Of a stretch of 64,000 bases of DNA, positions 50,491-64,000 are shown piece by piece. This stretch comes from Hermatobates lingyangjiaoensis. Lineage: Eukaryota; Arthropoda; Insecta; Hemiptera; Hermatobatidae. Position 1 is the first letter of the stretch. Each line of letters opens with the position of its first letter. The stretch covers positions 6,637,001-6,701,000 of the forward strand of contig JAPFBL010000068.1 of NCBI GenBank assembly GCA_026182355.1, in the 5' to 3' direction. The translations under genes were made by a program, and so were the position numbers. Under the pieces are notes generated by a model, which saw only the letters and a program-made list of their open reading frames with translations, made no database searches and was not told the DNA's origin.

Positions 50491-54039
<3,549 letters not shown>

Positions 54040-54138
54040 ATGGAGGGTTATAAAGATATATTGCTATGTGATTCTGTAGAGGATAATCTATACCTCAAAC
54101 ATAATGATTTCAGTTACATGAACTTGATTTTAGATTAA
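54040..54138 (+). CDS. Possible upstream ORF before EHMT start (32 codons)
   Basis: An ATG in fair context (G at +4) opens a 32-codon frame beginning MEGYKDILLCDSVEDNLYL, ending TAA 26 nt before the EHMT start codon, in a different frame. It could be a uORF that tunes EHMT translation, or chance. The transcription start is unknown, so it may not be in the mRNA. Confidence 0.25.
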   Translation: MEGYKDILLCDSVEDNLYLKHNDFSYMNLILD

Positions 54139-54164
54139 ATTAGTTATTTGTTTAGCAATTAAAA
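54139..54164 (+). other. EHMT 5' leader immediately before start codon
   Basis: A short AT-rich stretch with a gtttag acceptor-like sequence and AAAA directly before the ATG, favourable for insect initiation. No TATA box is obvious within 200 bp upstream. Confidence 0.3.
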
Positions 54165-55266
54165 ATGTCGGAATTTTATATGTTAGATGAATTGGATGAG
54201 GATATCCTTGACTTTGATACCAATGCCGGAAATAGTGACGTTGAAAAGGTTGACAGTATTTTAATTAAAAGAATTCTAAATGAGATGAAAAGTGAATTTA
54301 ATAGATCAACTTCCGAAGTTAAAGAAAAACCTGAAAGTAGCAGTGAAGTGAAAACTGACGATGAAGGTTCTCCGTCTTCCCTACACGAAACTCCAGCAGT
54401 CGAAGAATTTTCTGAGACTCCTGATCAGTTCTGCGAGTCAACTGAGCCGATGAAAGAGGATGATAATATTGTTGAAACAAGTGCAACTAATAACCAAGTC
54501 GATTATGAAGAGAGTAGTCAGCAGACTGTTTGTGATGGTGTTAAAGTACCAGACGAAGATACGGTGGATAGCAGTCAGTCAGTGTCAGTTAGTGAAATGA
54601 TTGATCAAACGAACTGTGAAAAGTCTCCTTTACAATTGCAGCCAGTTGATGAGAACAATCTGCAAGAAGAACCTTCCATAAGTGTAAATTTAAAAGAACC
54701 ATTTGAGGAAGCCGGACAGAGTCCTTTTCAAGCTTCCAGCCCACCTACTCCTACAGAGATACCTGAGATAAAAAAATTACGTCGTACTAGTCGTGGTTTC
54801 TATCAGAATGAAAATGAAATATGTCTTAAACGTTCATCTAGAAGAATGTCTAAAGAAAATTCAAGGGAGTCAGTCTTGCAAAGTGCCATTGCTCTAAAAG
54901 AAAAATCATTTAGTTCATTAAATCAAACAGATGATAAAGTAAATAGGCGATCTACTAGACTCGTAGAGAATGAGACTAGAGGACCTAGGCTTAGACAAAG
55001 GTCGCCAAGGTTAGTGTGGCAAGAATGCAATGATTCCCTCTCCTCAAGTTCTCCCAATGGTGATATTCAAAAACTCGGAGGAAAACCGTTGACTAGGTTT
55101 GGTTCAAATGACCGTAGGGCTTACTGCAATGAAGATGAGGGGGATTACAGAAAATCAGGAATCTTAGAGGATTCTGATACAGACAATAAAGCATTGAATG
55201 AAGAGTCAGTTAACAATATTGTGCTACGGAAGAGTAAGAGAAAAGCTGATTTTCGCAGCCGTTCTG
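54165..55266 (+). CDS. EHMT: EHMT exon 1 (coding), disordered N-terminus
   Basis: Encodes residues 1-367 plus one base. It begins MSEFYMLDELDEDILDFD, is rich in Glu, Asp and Ser, and becomes basic after about residue 200, with clusters such as RRTSR, KRSSRRMSK, RRSTR and LRKSKRKADF (near residue 354). In vertebrate EHMTs this region carries an ARKT/ARKS histone-mimic automethylation site; the closest thing here is LRKSKRK, and equivalence is a guess. The open frame runs on to 55316, but I end the exon at the GTAAAT donor at 55267. The alternative GTAAGT donor at 55306 would leave a 38-nt intron. Both donors keep phase 1. The start is the first in-frame ATG; a possible acceptor (tttag) lies shortly upstream, so a 5' UTR intron is possible. 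Confidence 0.88.
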
Positions 55267-58200
55267 GTAAATTCTCTTTAAATAAAGGCCATTTTTGTTT
55301 AATAAGTAAGTATTAGTTCTAAATAAATAACTATAAATTTTAGGCAAGTTTCCCAGGACTTCTAAAAAATATGATGAAGGTTTGAGTAGCAGTGATATGA
55401 ATGAGACTCAGTGTGATGAGGGTTTCAGTCAGGTAATTAAACAGTAAATAAAAACAAATTGGTTTATTAAGTATACTGCTTATTGATCTATTTTTATTTG
55501 TCTCTTACATGGACAACTTATGATTTTTTCAAATTATTTTACTATTACTATATGATATTAATTATGTTATATTATTATATGTCTTTGTGTGTACTTATCT
55601 GTTACTCCGTACCTACATTCTAGTATATCTTTAAATTAGTGAGTTGTGATATAAATACATAGTGTTTAGTAGTACATTTTGAGTGTATATACATTTTTTT
55701 TATCAATGTCTAAACCATAGAAGAAATGAGATAAAGAAATTTCAACCAAAACAACATGTGTTCACAGAGTCACATTCGACAAAGACCAATTGTTTTGGTT
55801 GAAAGATCTTAGAATTTCTGAATTTCTTAATAAAATAATATATTAGTTAAAAAATACTACTTAGCGTGAGTTATTTAGTTTTATTATTTGCTCACTTTAC
55901 ATTCTTTATTTCACTTTTCAGTAGTGTTCATCTAATTTGTATTATTCTGAATACTGATTTACGTAAAACAATTTAATGGATGATTTAGAGTGTTGCTTCA
56001 TTACTTGTCTATTTAGTTTTTTTATGTAAGTAATATTTTGAAAACCTGCTCAAATTGTTCCTCTGGGTTTACATGGTTAGTAAATGTCTATTTGTTTTCT
56101 TGATGTTAGATGAAAAGTCTTCCAGTTTTCATTTTATATGTCCTATAGGTTAGGGCTTTAATTGTTGATTCTTTTATTTTTGGACGTTCACACTAGACAT
56201 TGAAGTGGGAGGTTGTTTTTGGAATAAGTTTCCTTTTTTTTTTTGTTCTGAATGTTGATACTGATATCAAGGGATTTTTTTATTTGTGGCTTTTTCTGTA
56301 GTATAGTTTATCCAATCATGATACCATTTTTACCTGTATGAGTTAATTTCTTAGAATTTTTACTTGTTGGAAAATTTTAGTTAACATAAAATTTAATTTG
56401 ATTCAATCAGTTCCGTTTCTAATAAAGGATCCATTTAAATGATGTTGTTAGGATTTTTTTTTAGTTTAGCTATGCCATCCTTTGTACCGATCCACCAACT
56501 CCTCAATACTTGTTTTCAGTGTATTCCACGGCAAATTTTGTTGGGATTGTGCTATTAACTATAAGTGAAATATAAAGAGTCTATAAGAACAATTAAACAA
56601 CGAAAATAATGAAACAAGTAATTACATTTTATTGGAAATTAACTTATTCCAGAAGAAAAAAGTGGAAATAACTGTCAAGATATCTAATAATGGATATGTT
56701 CACTTTATATTTCTCCTCAACAAAATTTAAGATAATTTGTAACATTTCTACGTGGAGTCCATATTCTTTCTTCTTTTTTTTTTTACTTCTTGCCAGAATC
56801 ATTTTAATTTTAAATCATTGATGTCTTTCAGTAATTTACCCCTCCAATATTTGATTTGTTTTGATTTAAAAACTGTAACTCCTTGCATAAATATTTTCTG
56901 AAGGTAAATAACAGAACAAAATGATGAAATGAGTTCAATAAATCAATATACAAAATATCTTTTTTCTGTTTCAGTTTATTGTTTATTATGAAATGCACTT
57001 CATTTTGTTTGTTTGATTTGTAGTTCATGTTTATTATATTCTTTCAAGAGAGTTCATTCTATAAATTTTGATGCACTAATTTAATTATAATTTATAGAAA
57101 TGGGGAATTTGACAATTATAACAAACTCCAATCTATTACGATCTTATTATGAAGGAAATAAAATGTGTTTTATTTATTCTATACATGAAAATAGTAATTG
57201 TGGTTAGCACTGTTTCCAGTTACATTGTTTTTGGTATCTAGAAAACAATTTAATTATTTGTTTCAGGAATTAATGTGCGAGTGCAGGCAGTCATCTAACA
57301 TTTATGTAAGGAAAATGGAAGGAGAAGAGATGTTCTGCACGGCAGTGGACAGTATGGAGAGGAGACCTGTGGGTTGCAATAATGTTGCTGATGCCGATAT
57401 TCCCATGTTGAGGCCTCAAGCAAAAGTTCCTTTCCAACTTCTGTGTCCTGTGCACATCGAAAGGCTTATCAGACATGGTTGTTGTCCTTTGTGTGGAGTT
57501 TTTTGCACTAGGGTTAGTTCCTATTTATTTTGATCACACAGATAAAATTCCATACTTATGTTTAGTGGTTTGTTTTATTATTTTAACTAATAATTGTTAT
57601 TTGTCAGGATTGTGAGTTATGACAGTGTATATATATATATATGGAGGAATTTGTTTTGTAGACAAATTGATAATGTACTTTTTTGTAACAGTTCTGTTGA
57701 ATTAGTAAAACAGTTCAGAAATGAATAATGGAGTTGGTGAGAGTGCTTTAGTTACAAGGTTGCTTTAAGCACAGACTAAGTGACTATATTCCTTTTAATC
57801 ATAAATGTGATTGTCTTAAACTTTGAGCACATATTACCTAAGAGTGTAGTATTTTTGATAAGTGGTAGTCTTAAGTTCATTTTTTAGTATGATTAAACCT
57901 TAAGCATTATATAAACCTGTCTTTATATGTGGTGAAAATTCTCCTTTAGAGGTAACATTCATTTATTTGATTACTGTTCCATCACACGCTTTACTGTATG
58001 GTTAACAACACTGTTTTTTCTTTGGTACTTAATTAATGTCAGTGTGTGTGGGATAATCTTAATTGTGTACATAGTTATTATCAAATATTTCTGCCTTAAC
58101 TTTTAAATAATAAAATGGACAATTAAATGGATTAATAAGAGCTTCCATTATTCTGGAGTTTAATTTATTTTCTCTTAACATATGTTTGAACTCAGGCTCG

Positions 58201-61200
58201 TATTATAGCTACTTCAGTTTAAATTAAACATTATATACAAAGAATAAAGATGTTTAAAAAGTTTTTTATTTCGTAGAAATAGGTAGTTAACATGAAACTT
58301 TTGGGTTTTTGTAGATTAGTTTTAGCTCAAACCTCATTATGTGGAGTGCATTTTTACAGTTGTACCATATATGAGAATAATTGTTGTACCTAATCATATT
58401 TTAACAGTAATACCTCTTTACATGGTATTACGAGGCAATATTAATACCTCTAAGTATACTTTTACTTTTAAGACTAACACTGGTAAAGGATTTCACCTTG
58501 ATTGATGTCCTTGGGTTGGGAGGTGTGTCTTATTTGTTAAATGACATCATTTCATTTTGAGAGAATCACAGTACAACCTGAATAATTCTACATCGAATTA
58601 CTAAATTTCACCTTCTTCAGGTTATTAAAGCAGGGATCTTTCCTATCAAGTACCTGACATTGTTCTGGCTTTGGAAAGACAATTAACGTCTCTTTGATGA
58701 AAGTGAGCGACAATATTTACTTATCCTTCATAAAATATATGGACAGAGATTCGAACGTTCCGAACTATTGGCAATTCCAACCATTATATGCATCTTACCG
58801 CTTCAAACTATGAAACTCAGAGCTGCTCTACAATGAAAATGATATTTAAAGACAAAATATTAAGCTATTTATTTCTGCTTTTCAAATATCAATAACAATT
58901 TTGTTTACTTATTGAATGTATTGTTCATAAACGTATCATGTATAAACATCCCATTATTCTATATTAAATCATTAGTTGTGCATTCCGTAATTGTGTGGTA
59001 TTTACTCATTCTGAGTAAATTTGTGTGTCTCCACACAAATGAATAAAACTTCATTTGTGTGGAGACTTTTATTGGTTTATCCATTTTACCTCAGTATTCT
59101 ATATTAATAGTGAAATTAACAAATATTGGATGGCATCGTTGTAATAATCTATAATGAAATCTATAATATTGTTTATGAATAAATTGCATTTTCAATAATA
59201 AACTCCTTTATCGTGTAACAATTTGGTTTGGTTGGCATTATTTTGTTTTTTAAAGCTTAAAGGTTATTGAACTGGTTTGGTAGCCTTCGTGGATTAATAC
59301 TAGATGACTGAAGAGTAAAGAAGTTATTTTTTTTAGGGAATGTTTATGTACTGTAAAGGAAGCCACCTTTACCACAAAGACTGCGACAGTTCGTATGAAG
59401 ACTCTTCCGTTTGTCCTCATTGTGGCTCTGCAGACACGAAACAAGTGACCCTCTCTCTTCCAGTTACTAGTTGTCCTTTCTTCTTGCCTGCTCAAAAACA
59501 TTTTGATCTGGGGTACTTATAACATTATTTCTCTTTAACTTAAGTATAAATACCTGAATATTGAAATTTAAGCGAATATGTTTCAGTTTATCGGCCAGAA
59601 TGTCTGCTATGCCACTAAAACAAGAAACCCCCATTAAATCAGAGTTTAGTGGTATAGAATATTCTCTGGAATTACCCTCTGGTCAAGTGATATCCACTCT
59701 TGGACTTCCCATATTTCAACAAGAAATTCTTAAACAATGCCTTTCTGTTTTTACTGCAAAAAATGCTGATTCAACCACAAGGTATATAGAATAATAATAT
59801 ATACTATTGTATATAATAGTACATTATAGTTTATTATATGAATGGCAGGTAAGGTCTAAAGTTTTAACATCAATACCAGAGTGCAAGGCAAGGTTTTGAA
59901 ATCAAAATAGAAAATCTTTTGCACATTATACCAGAACCTAAAAATTGTATGATCATTGTCTCCATAGTCAGCATTACGTTTTGATGAAGTGTTCATTAAA
60001 CTGAGTTACTGAAACTTTATATTACGAGTAATTTTCTGTATATTTAACAGAGGTAACTGTGACGGTAAAGGAAATCTTCACATGGATTAGGCAGTTTTCA
60101 GTGGTTCTGAAATCCTCGGATAACATAGATGATTTGTCGAATTAAACGTTCCTTATGATAACTATTTTAATGAAGTTGTTGGGGACGTTATTGGTATTTA
60201 TTCGTATTTTTTTTTCATTTAAGAATTTATTTCTACAATAATATTTGTAATTTCAGGTTTACCAGTAAAAGTCTCTTCCAAGCTGCTAAAGTTGGTGATG
60301 TTGAGAAAACCATACAAATACTATGTGAGTTGCTGTTATTCTCCTTTAAAGAAAAGTTTATTTGCTAGTCAATATTGATAATTTTTTTTAATTTTTATAT
60401 TTCATTTTTAAAATAACGAAATATAAATCCGTAAATATTTAATATTTAAATACCTTTCAAATATTCGGGTTGTTTCAGAGGTTATGTGTTAAGTATAAAA
60501 CTATAACAGTTAACTCCTTAACAAATTGACCTATAAATAATATACAATTTTTTTACTTCAATAATTGTTTAATTAAATTACATTTAGCACTATCTGCATG
60601 CTATTAAAATGATACTTAAATAAAAAATATTAAATTATTTATTTCCACTTTTAAAATCTCAAGAACAATTTTCTTTACTTATTAAATGTATTGTTCATAA
60701 AATGACTTTCGTTAAACCACAAAAACATGGGTTTAAAATAAATCGTGGTTTAGGAGCAGTAGTCGAAGCCAGTTTCCATTAAGATGTAGCTCCTATGTCG
60801 TGCTTTGATCACACTGTGGTACTCAAAAGTATTATTTCCTAGCACCCTACTTCTGTTCTATTGGAAATGATGTATTTAATGTTTTTAATGTGCTTCAATA
60901 AAACATGAATACTTATGGACATAACTAATATAATTTATTGGTTGTATGATTAAGATTTCGTTGTAAATATCATGATTTCATACAAATTTACCCTTTCAAT
61001 AACTTAAAAGAACCTACTTCTTTACAAGAAACATGTTTGTTGACATATTTTGTTGTTTATTTATTACTTTAATGTTCATTTTTCATTTTTTAGTTGTTAC
61101 TATCATTTTTCTTTTTTAACGAGGTTTCTAGCGTCAAACAGTATACAGCTTTAAGCTAGACCAGTGTTTCCCAAAGTGGGCGGTGCTTTGATATCGGGGG

Positions 61201-64000
61201 GCGGTAATGCAAAAAGGAGCGGGGTTCTATTTCCATAAATTGAAAATGTTCATGCAATATAATTTCTAAATTTTAGTGAAAACATGACATGTAAACTTCT
61301 AGGAAACAGTTTCTTAAAATTATTTGTTTTGATAATTCATTTTTATGTTAAAAGTATATTCTCAACTAAGTTTCTTTTATTGTGTATTAATTCTTTTGCA
61401 TAACTATGCTATGAAACAATACATCTATTGGATGTTAAATAAATATTCGATTAGTAATTATTTTAATTTAATTATTAAAATGTTACTCATTCGGTTATTT
61501 AGTTTTTAGTATTTAGAATCTGGTTATTATTCAAGGGTGTTGAGTTATAGGTTTATGGACCCAAGGGGGCGGTCACTCGCAAAAGTTTTGGAAACACTGA
61601 GCTAGACGAAGCCTGCATAAAAAAAGAAACATAGTGTTGAATATATGTGATCGAGATACGAGAACATTGAATTTTTAATGTTTTTTTTTTCTAAATATAT
61701 TTAATAGGTATGTTAGTGTAACTACTCTGTGAATATTTAAAATTTATGTCGGCTTTAATAGAGTTAATACTACACAATTTTAATTATATTATAGTTACAA
61801 TTCTTTTTATGTAACCAGACAATAGTAGAGGTTCAATATAATAGCCTTTAATATACAATACAGGAAAATACGAACCATGATTTTGAACTGAAGTCCTCAA
61901 TCAAAGCAAAGAGTGACAGAGGGAAGTTACTAGAACTAGAAGTTTAATGTTGACTGTATATGAAAAATTTAATACATATTTTCATGTAAAGCGATCCACG
62001 TAGGGCAACAAGAGTTCATAATTAAACTATAAATAAACAAGGAACATATCTTATCGTCTTTTAATTTTCGGTTTAACCGTCATTAGGAGAGAGAACAGGT
62101 GCGACTAAACGCACCCTCAAAAGAAAGTTTGGTTCAACGCTATTGTCAGTTGCAATGTCAGTTCATTTTATTTCAGTTAATTTAATTTTATTTATTTTCC
62201 TTAATTTTTGTTTAGTATGCTTTGTTGTTTGTTTCTTTTTTCCTTCTTTCTCCATGTGGAACGCGTTTGACAACACTTTGGTCTCCAGCAATCGCTTAAG
62301 ACGAAGAAGAACGAAAAGTCTGTAGAATAAATGTATTGGTGACAGGATACCTTAAGATGTAATGTGTAACTTGTATATTTAATAGATGCAATATGTTTCT
62401 CGTTATTGCATATTGATTGTTATTGTTTTGTAGATTGATTTGAGCAGCACATGTTGCCAGTATATTACGTGCATGTTTTGGTTGACCAGGGAGTGGAGTG
62501 AACCCGAACAGCAGTTTGCGCGGTGGCAGTGCTCTGCACGTGGCCGCGGTTGGTGGACATACGTGTACCGCACACGTTCTGATTCAGGCTGGAGCTGCCA
62601 CAGAGGTACTGGACAAGGACCAGATGACTCCTCTCATGCTCGCAGCCCGAGAGGGTCACAGTGCAGTTGTCAAGTACATGCTAACAGCTGGCGCTGATCC
62701 CTCTTTCAAGGTGTCCTCACACTTTTCATCTCTTATTTTCTCTTTCCCTAATATTTAATACAATCTTTGGAGATTATAAAAAGATCTGTTGGCTGCAGAC
62801 TGTGCGCAATCAATTTCTTTCGTCCAACTTCGAAATCAACTCCTTATTATTTTATTTTTTATTAACTGTGTTCTTGAGATGAACGAAATCCTGACCAGTT
62901 TGTTATACTTTAAGAATTATAAATAAAACTAATGTTTGTTGTTTTATAATTTATGTTATACATTTACTTTTAAAACGTCAGAATAATGTTAGTCTTAGAA
63001 CTTGTAAAGCTAAATATATCTAAATTTATAAATAATTAAATTTATCTTTAAAATATTGCAGTTCTTTGTGATAATTCTATTGCTTTTTAGAAGCTGGTAT
63101 TCAATTTTCATTTAATGTTACTGTTTCAGTACATGGACATGTTACTGTAGCTCACCTAGTGCGTATTAAATTACAAATAAGTCGCTCTTTCAGGCCCTAG
63201 AGTGCCACTAAAGGTGATGTGTGGCACTAACTAACACCTACATGTATGGGTGTTAGAAAAATAAACATTTATAAGGAAACATAAAATTGGAACATATTTG
63301 GTTTATTTGAATTACTGTTATTAGTTTACGAATAAAATGATAACATTAGTTAACATTTTTTTTTAATTTCTATGTATAGATTGCTTCCAGTGTCTTGTTC
63401 GATTCTCATATAAATATTGTGTTAGGGTGCTGGAGGAATGAATGCTCTGCACATAGCTTCAAAGGAAGGCCACACTGAATGTTGTATAGCTTTGTTGCAT
63501 CTGTGCAACAACGTCAAAGAGTTGATCAATTCAAGAGATGAAGGCAATTGGACTCCTCTTGTGTGGGCAGCTGAGAACAAGCAAGCATATATTGTGAGGT
63601 ACATGGTCATTTTTTATATAGAAATAATGCATAAAATTTTTCTTCACTGTTAAGAATCATATTGCTTACTGTCGCTTTTTATCTCTTTAACACGAATCTT
63701 CATCGTAATATTGGTTAAGAGTGTGTTTGGAAAACGTTTACTTGCGATAATATTGAATAAAGACAACCTTTTTTCAATAATTTTTATTCAAACTAAATAC
63801 CTCATTGATAAGGAAGATGATTAAGCTGTGAGTCCATAGTATCGAGATTTTTTTTCATCAATGTTTGGAATAATTTGGGGAAGCGGTCTATTTTCAATTA
63901 TTTTGTTTTATTAGGTTGCTGTTGCAAAAGAAGGCTGACATCTCCGTGAGGGATAAAGAGAGAAATGTAGCTCTACATTGGGCAGCTCTCTCTGGGAGTC
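54165..64000 (+). CDS. EHMT: Histone-lysine N-methyltransferase EHMT (G9a/GLP), 5' part of gene, nine exons
   Basis: Predicted nuclear enzyme of the EHMT1/EHMT2 family, which mono- and dimethylates histone H3 Lys9 in euchromatin. Exons: 54165-55266, 55344-55432, 57267-57512, 59337-59512, 59587-59781, 60257-60324, 62490-62710, 63426-63598 and 63915-64000 (cut by the window edge). Every junction has GT/AG ends and phases match throughout, giving 785 complete codons. Order: disordered acidic N-terminus (1-397), Cys-rich zinc-binding domain (398 to about 525), linker (to about 600), ankyrin repeats (from about 603). This is the EHMT domain order; the pre-SET/SET/post-SET part must lie downstream. 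What is seen is the Cys pattern and the ankyrin sequence, including the WTPLVWAAE and ALHWAALSG blocks characteristic of EHMT. Methyltransferase activity is inferred from family membership only. Confidence 0.93.
55344..55432 (+). CDS. EHMT: EHMT exon 2
   Basis: An 89-nt exon after a 77-nt intron. Acceptor ttttag, donor CAG|gtaatt. It enters in phase 1 and leaves in phase 0, encoding KFPRTSKKYDEGLSSSD and then NETQCDEGFSQ. It continues the Ser/Glu-rich linker before the Cys-rich domain. No recognisable domain; included because frame and splice sites fit on both sides. Confidence 0.75.
55433..57266 (+). other. EHMT intron 2
   Basis: 1.8 kb, AT-rich. Includes one copy of the dispersed core ggttgaaagatcttag at 55797-55812, with an inverted partner (aaatttcaaccaaaacaa) near 55737. 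Confidence 0.75.
57267..57512 (+). CDS. EHMT: EHMT exon 3, first half of Cys-rich domain
   Basis: Exactly 82 codons (residues 398-479), acceptor tttcag, donor AGG|gttagt, phase 0 on both sides. Cys motifs in order: MCEC, FCTAVDSMERR, VGCNN, LLCPVH and HGCCPLCGVFCT. They match the EHMT Cys-rich (RING-like) zinc-binding region, where human G9a has CSC, CMATESVD, RCTNS, LCEDH and HQCCPGCGYFCT in the same order. The gttagt donor is non-consensus at position 3, but the next exon continues the domain in frame. Confidence 0.9.
57513..59336 (+). other. EHMT intron 3
   Basis: 1.8 kb. Contains an inverted fragment of dispersed repeat B (about 58632-58662) and the hairpin at 59019-59068. Confidence 0.75.
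59019..59068. repeat. Perfect 17-bp-stem hairpin in EHMT intron
   Basis: gtctccacacaaatgaa and ttcatttgtgtggagac flank a 6-nt loop. No T-run after it and no TIR-type flanks, so its nature is unknown. Confidence 0.8.
59337..59512 (+). CDS. EHMT: EHMT exon 4, second half of Cys-rich domain
   Basis: A 176-nt exon, acceptor ttttag, donor CTGGG|gtactt, phase 0 to 2. It encodes GMFMYCKGSHLYHKDC, then VCPHCGSAD, completing the zinc ligands of the Cys-rich domain (YC, H-KDC and CPHC). Family members have F-EC, H-FHKDC and YCPHCG here. The open frame would run eight nt into the intron to a TAA. Using gtactt lets phase 2 match the next acceptor exactly across a 74-nt intron. Confidence 0.9.
59587..59781 (+). 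CDS. EHMT: EHMT exon 5, linker to ankyrin repeats
   Basis: A 195-nt exon, acceptor tttcag, donor AG|gtatat, phase 2 on both sides. It encodes the segment LSARMSAMPLKQETP through GLPIFQQEILKQCLSVF and ADSTTR. The LP...EILKQCLSVF helix corresponds to the conserved ETLESALIAL-type segment that precedes the ankyrin domain in EHMTs. Otherwise low complexity and probably flexible. Confidence 0.85.
60257..60324 (+). CDS. EHMT: EHMT exon 6, first ankyrin cap
   Basis: A short 68-nt exon, acceptor tttcag, donor TAT|gtgagt, phase 2 to 1. It encodes FTSKSLFQAAKVGDVEKTI and the start of the next helix. This matches the EHMT capping repeat (human [20 protein letters not shown]). Too short to call alone; position, phase and homology agree. 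Confidence 0.85.
60325..62489 (+). other. EHMT intron 6, carrying a hAT MITE
   Basis: 2.2 kb, the largest intron seen in the gene. The hAT element at 61162-61599 accounts for a fifth of it. No additional exon recognised. Confidence 0.8.
61162..61599. mobile_element. 438-bp non-autonomous hAT element in an EHMT intron
   Basis: Ends cagtgtttcccaaa and ttttggaaacactg, with 8-bp duplications AGCTAGAC at 61154-61161 and 61600-61607. CAGTG ends and an 8-bp target-site duplication define hAT. Subterminal GGGGGC(G)GT blocks occur at both ends. No transposase ORF. Confidence 0.92.
62490..62710 (+). CDS. EHMT: EHMT exon 7, ankyrin repeats
   Basis: A 221-nt exon, acceptor gaccag, donor AAG|gtgtcc, phase 1 to 0. 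It encodes two ankyrin units: SALHVAAVGGHTCTAHVLIQ with AGAATEVLDKDQ, and MTPLMLAAREGHSAVVKYML with TAGADPSFK. It is clearly more GC-rich than the surrounding intron. Confidence 0.93.
63426..63598 (+). CDS. EHMT: EHMT exon 8, ankyrin repeats with part of methyl-lysine cage
   Basis: A 173-nt exon, acceptor tgttag, donor GTGAG|gtacat, phase 0 to 2. It encodes NALHIASKEGHTECCIALLH and then INSRDEGNWTPLVWAAENKQ. The two Trp and the Glu of NWTPLVWAAE have the spacing (W-x4-W-x2-E) of GLP Trp839, Trp844 and Glu847, which bind mono/dimethyl-lysine. Confidence 0.93.
63915..64000 (+). CDS. EHMT: EHMT exon 9, ankyrin repeat (cut by window edge)
   Basis: Acceptor ttattag, phase 2. It encodes LLLQKKADISVRDKERNVAL and HWAALSGS to the last base. 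The Trp in LHWAALSG lies 30 residues after the cage Glu, the spacing of GLP Trp877. The exon continues outside the window. Confidence 0.9.

Noticed and set aside
55306..55343. 38-nt intron using the strong GTAAGT donor in EHMT exon 1
   Set aside because: Below the usual minimum intron length; the GTAAAT donor gives a 77-nt intron, like the 74-nt intron 4. Kept as a finding, not as the model.
57198..57266. Upstream ATG in the frame of EHMT exon 3
   Set aside because: The stretch before 57267 is intron with a good acceptor; the Cys-rich domain begins at the acceptor.

Overview
The window is AT-rich eukaryotic nuclear DNA. The intron and splice-site structure, the TATA plus TCAGTC core promoter and the mix of repeats (R1/Jockey-like LINE fragments, a hAT and a mariner MITE, Penelope-like fold-back repeats) point to an arthropod, most likely an insect. 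I cannot name the species. No bacterial features, tRNA, rRNA or CRISPR array were seen.

Two protein-coding genes are supported. (1) Plus strand, 54165 to the right edge: the 5' part of an EHMT/G9a/GLP histone H3K9 methyltransferase gene. Nine exons can be joined in a continuous reading frame (785 codons so far). They encode an acidic, disordered N-terminus with basic RS/RK clusters, the Cys-rich zinc-binding domain, a linker and the first part of the ankyrin-repeat domain. The pre-SET/SET catalytic part lies beyond the window. The aromatic cage that reads H3K9me1/2 is already visible in the ankyrin repeats. (2) Minus strand, 47543 down to about 29293 and/or 6710: a small secreted Gly-rich protein gene. 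It has a TATA box, an initiator, a six-codon first exon, a central exon with the rest of the signal peptide and the Gly-rich body, and two possible phase-compatible last exons about 22 kb apart, one Gly-rich and one Tyr/Gly-rich.

The rest is repeat-rich intron or intergenic DNA. Regions: 1-6.7 kb, AT-rich non-coding with two copies of a dispersed repeat; 6.7-29.3 kb, the long intron between the two last exons (or intergenic if the distal exon belongs to another gene), with a 75-bp mariner MITE, a perfect 95-bp inverted-repeat element with target-site duplication, a 267-bp MITE and an R1-like RT fragment between 114-bp direct repeats; 29-47.5 kb, introns with duplicated blocks, a nearly 800-bp palindrome, a GA microsatellite, an about 5-kb composite repeat array and a cluster of fold-back elements sitting in (TA)n tracts; 48.4-50.5 kb, a decayed non-LTR retrotransposon (RT and RNase H) split by unrelated sequence; 50.5-54 kb, mostly featureless with a long (CA)n; 54-64 kb, EHMT with a hAT MITE in one intron.

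The most unusual material is the family of short fold-back elements. They carry a recurring motif, CTGANGA-N-stem-GAAA, that resembles the hammerhead core known from Penelope-like retroelements, and they repeatedly abut TA microsatellites.
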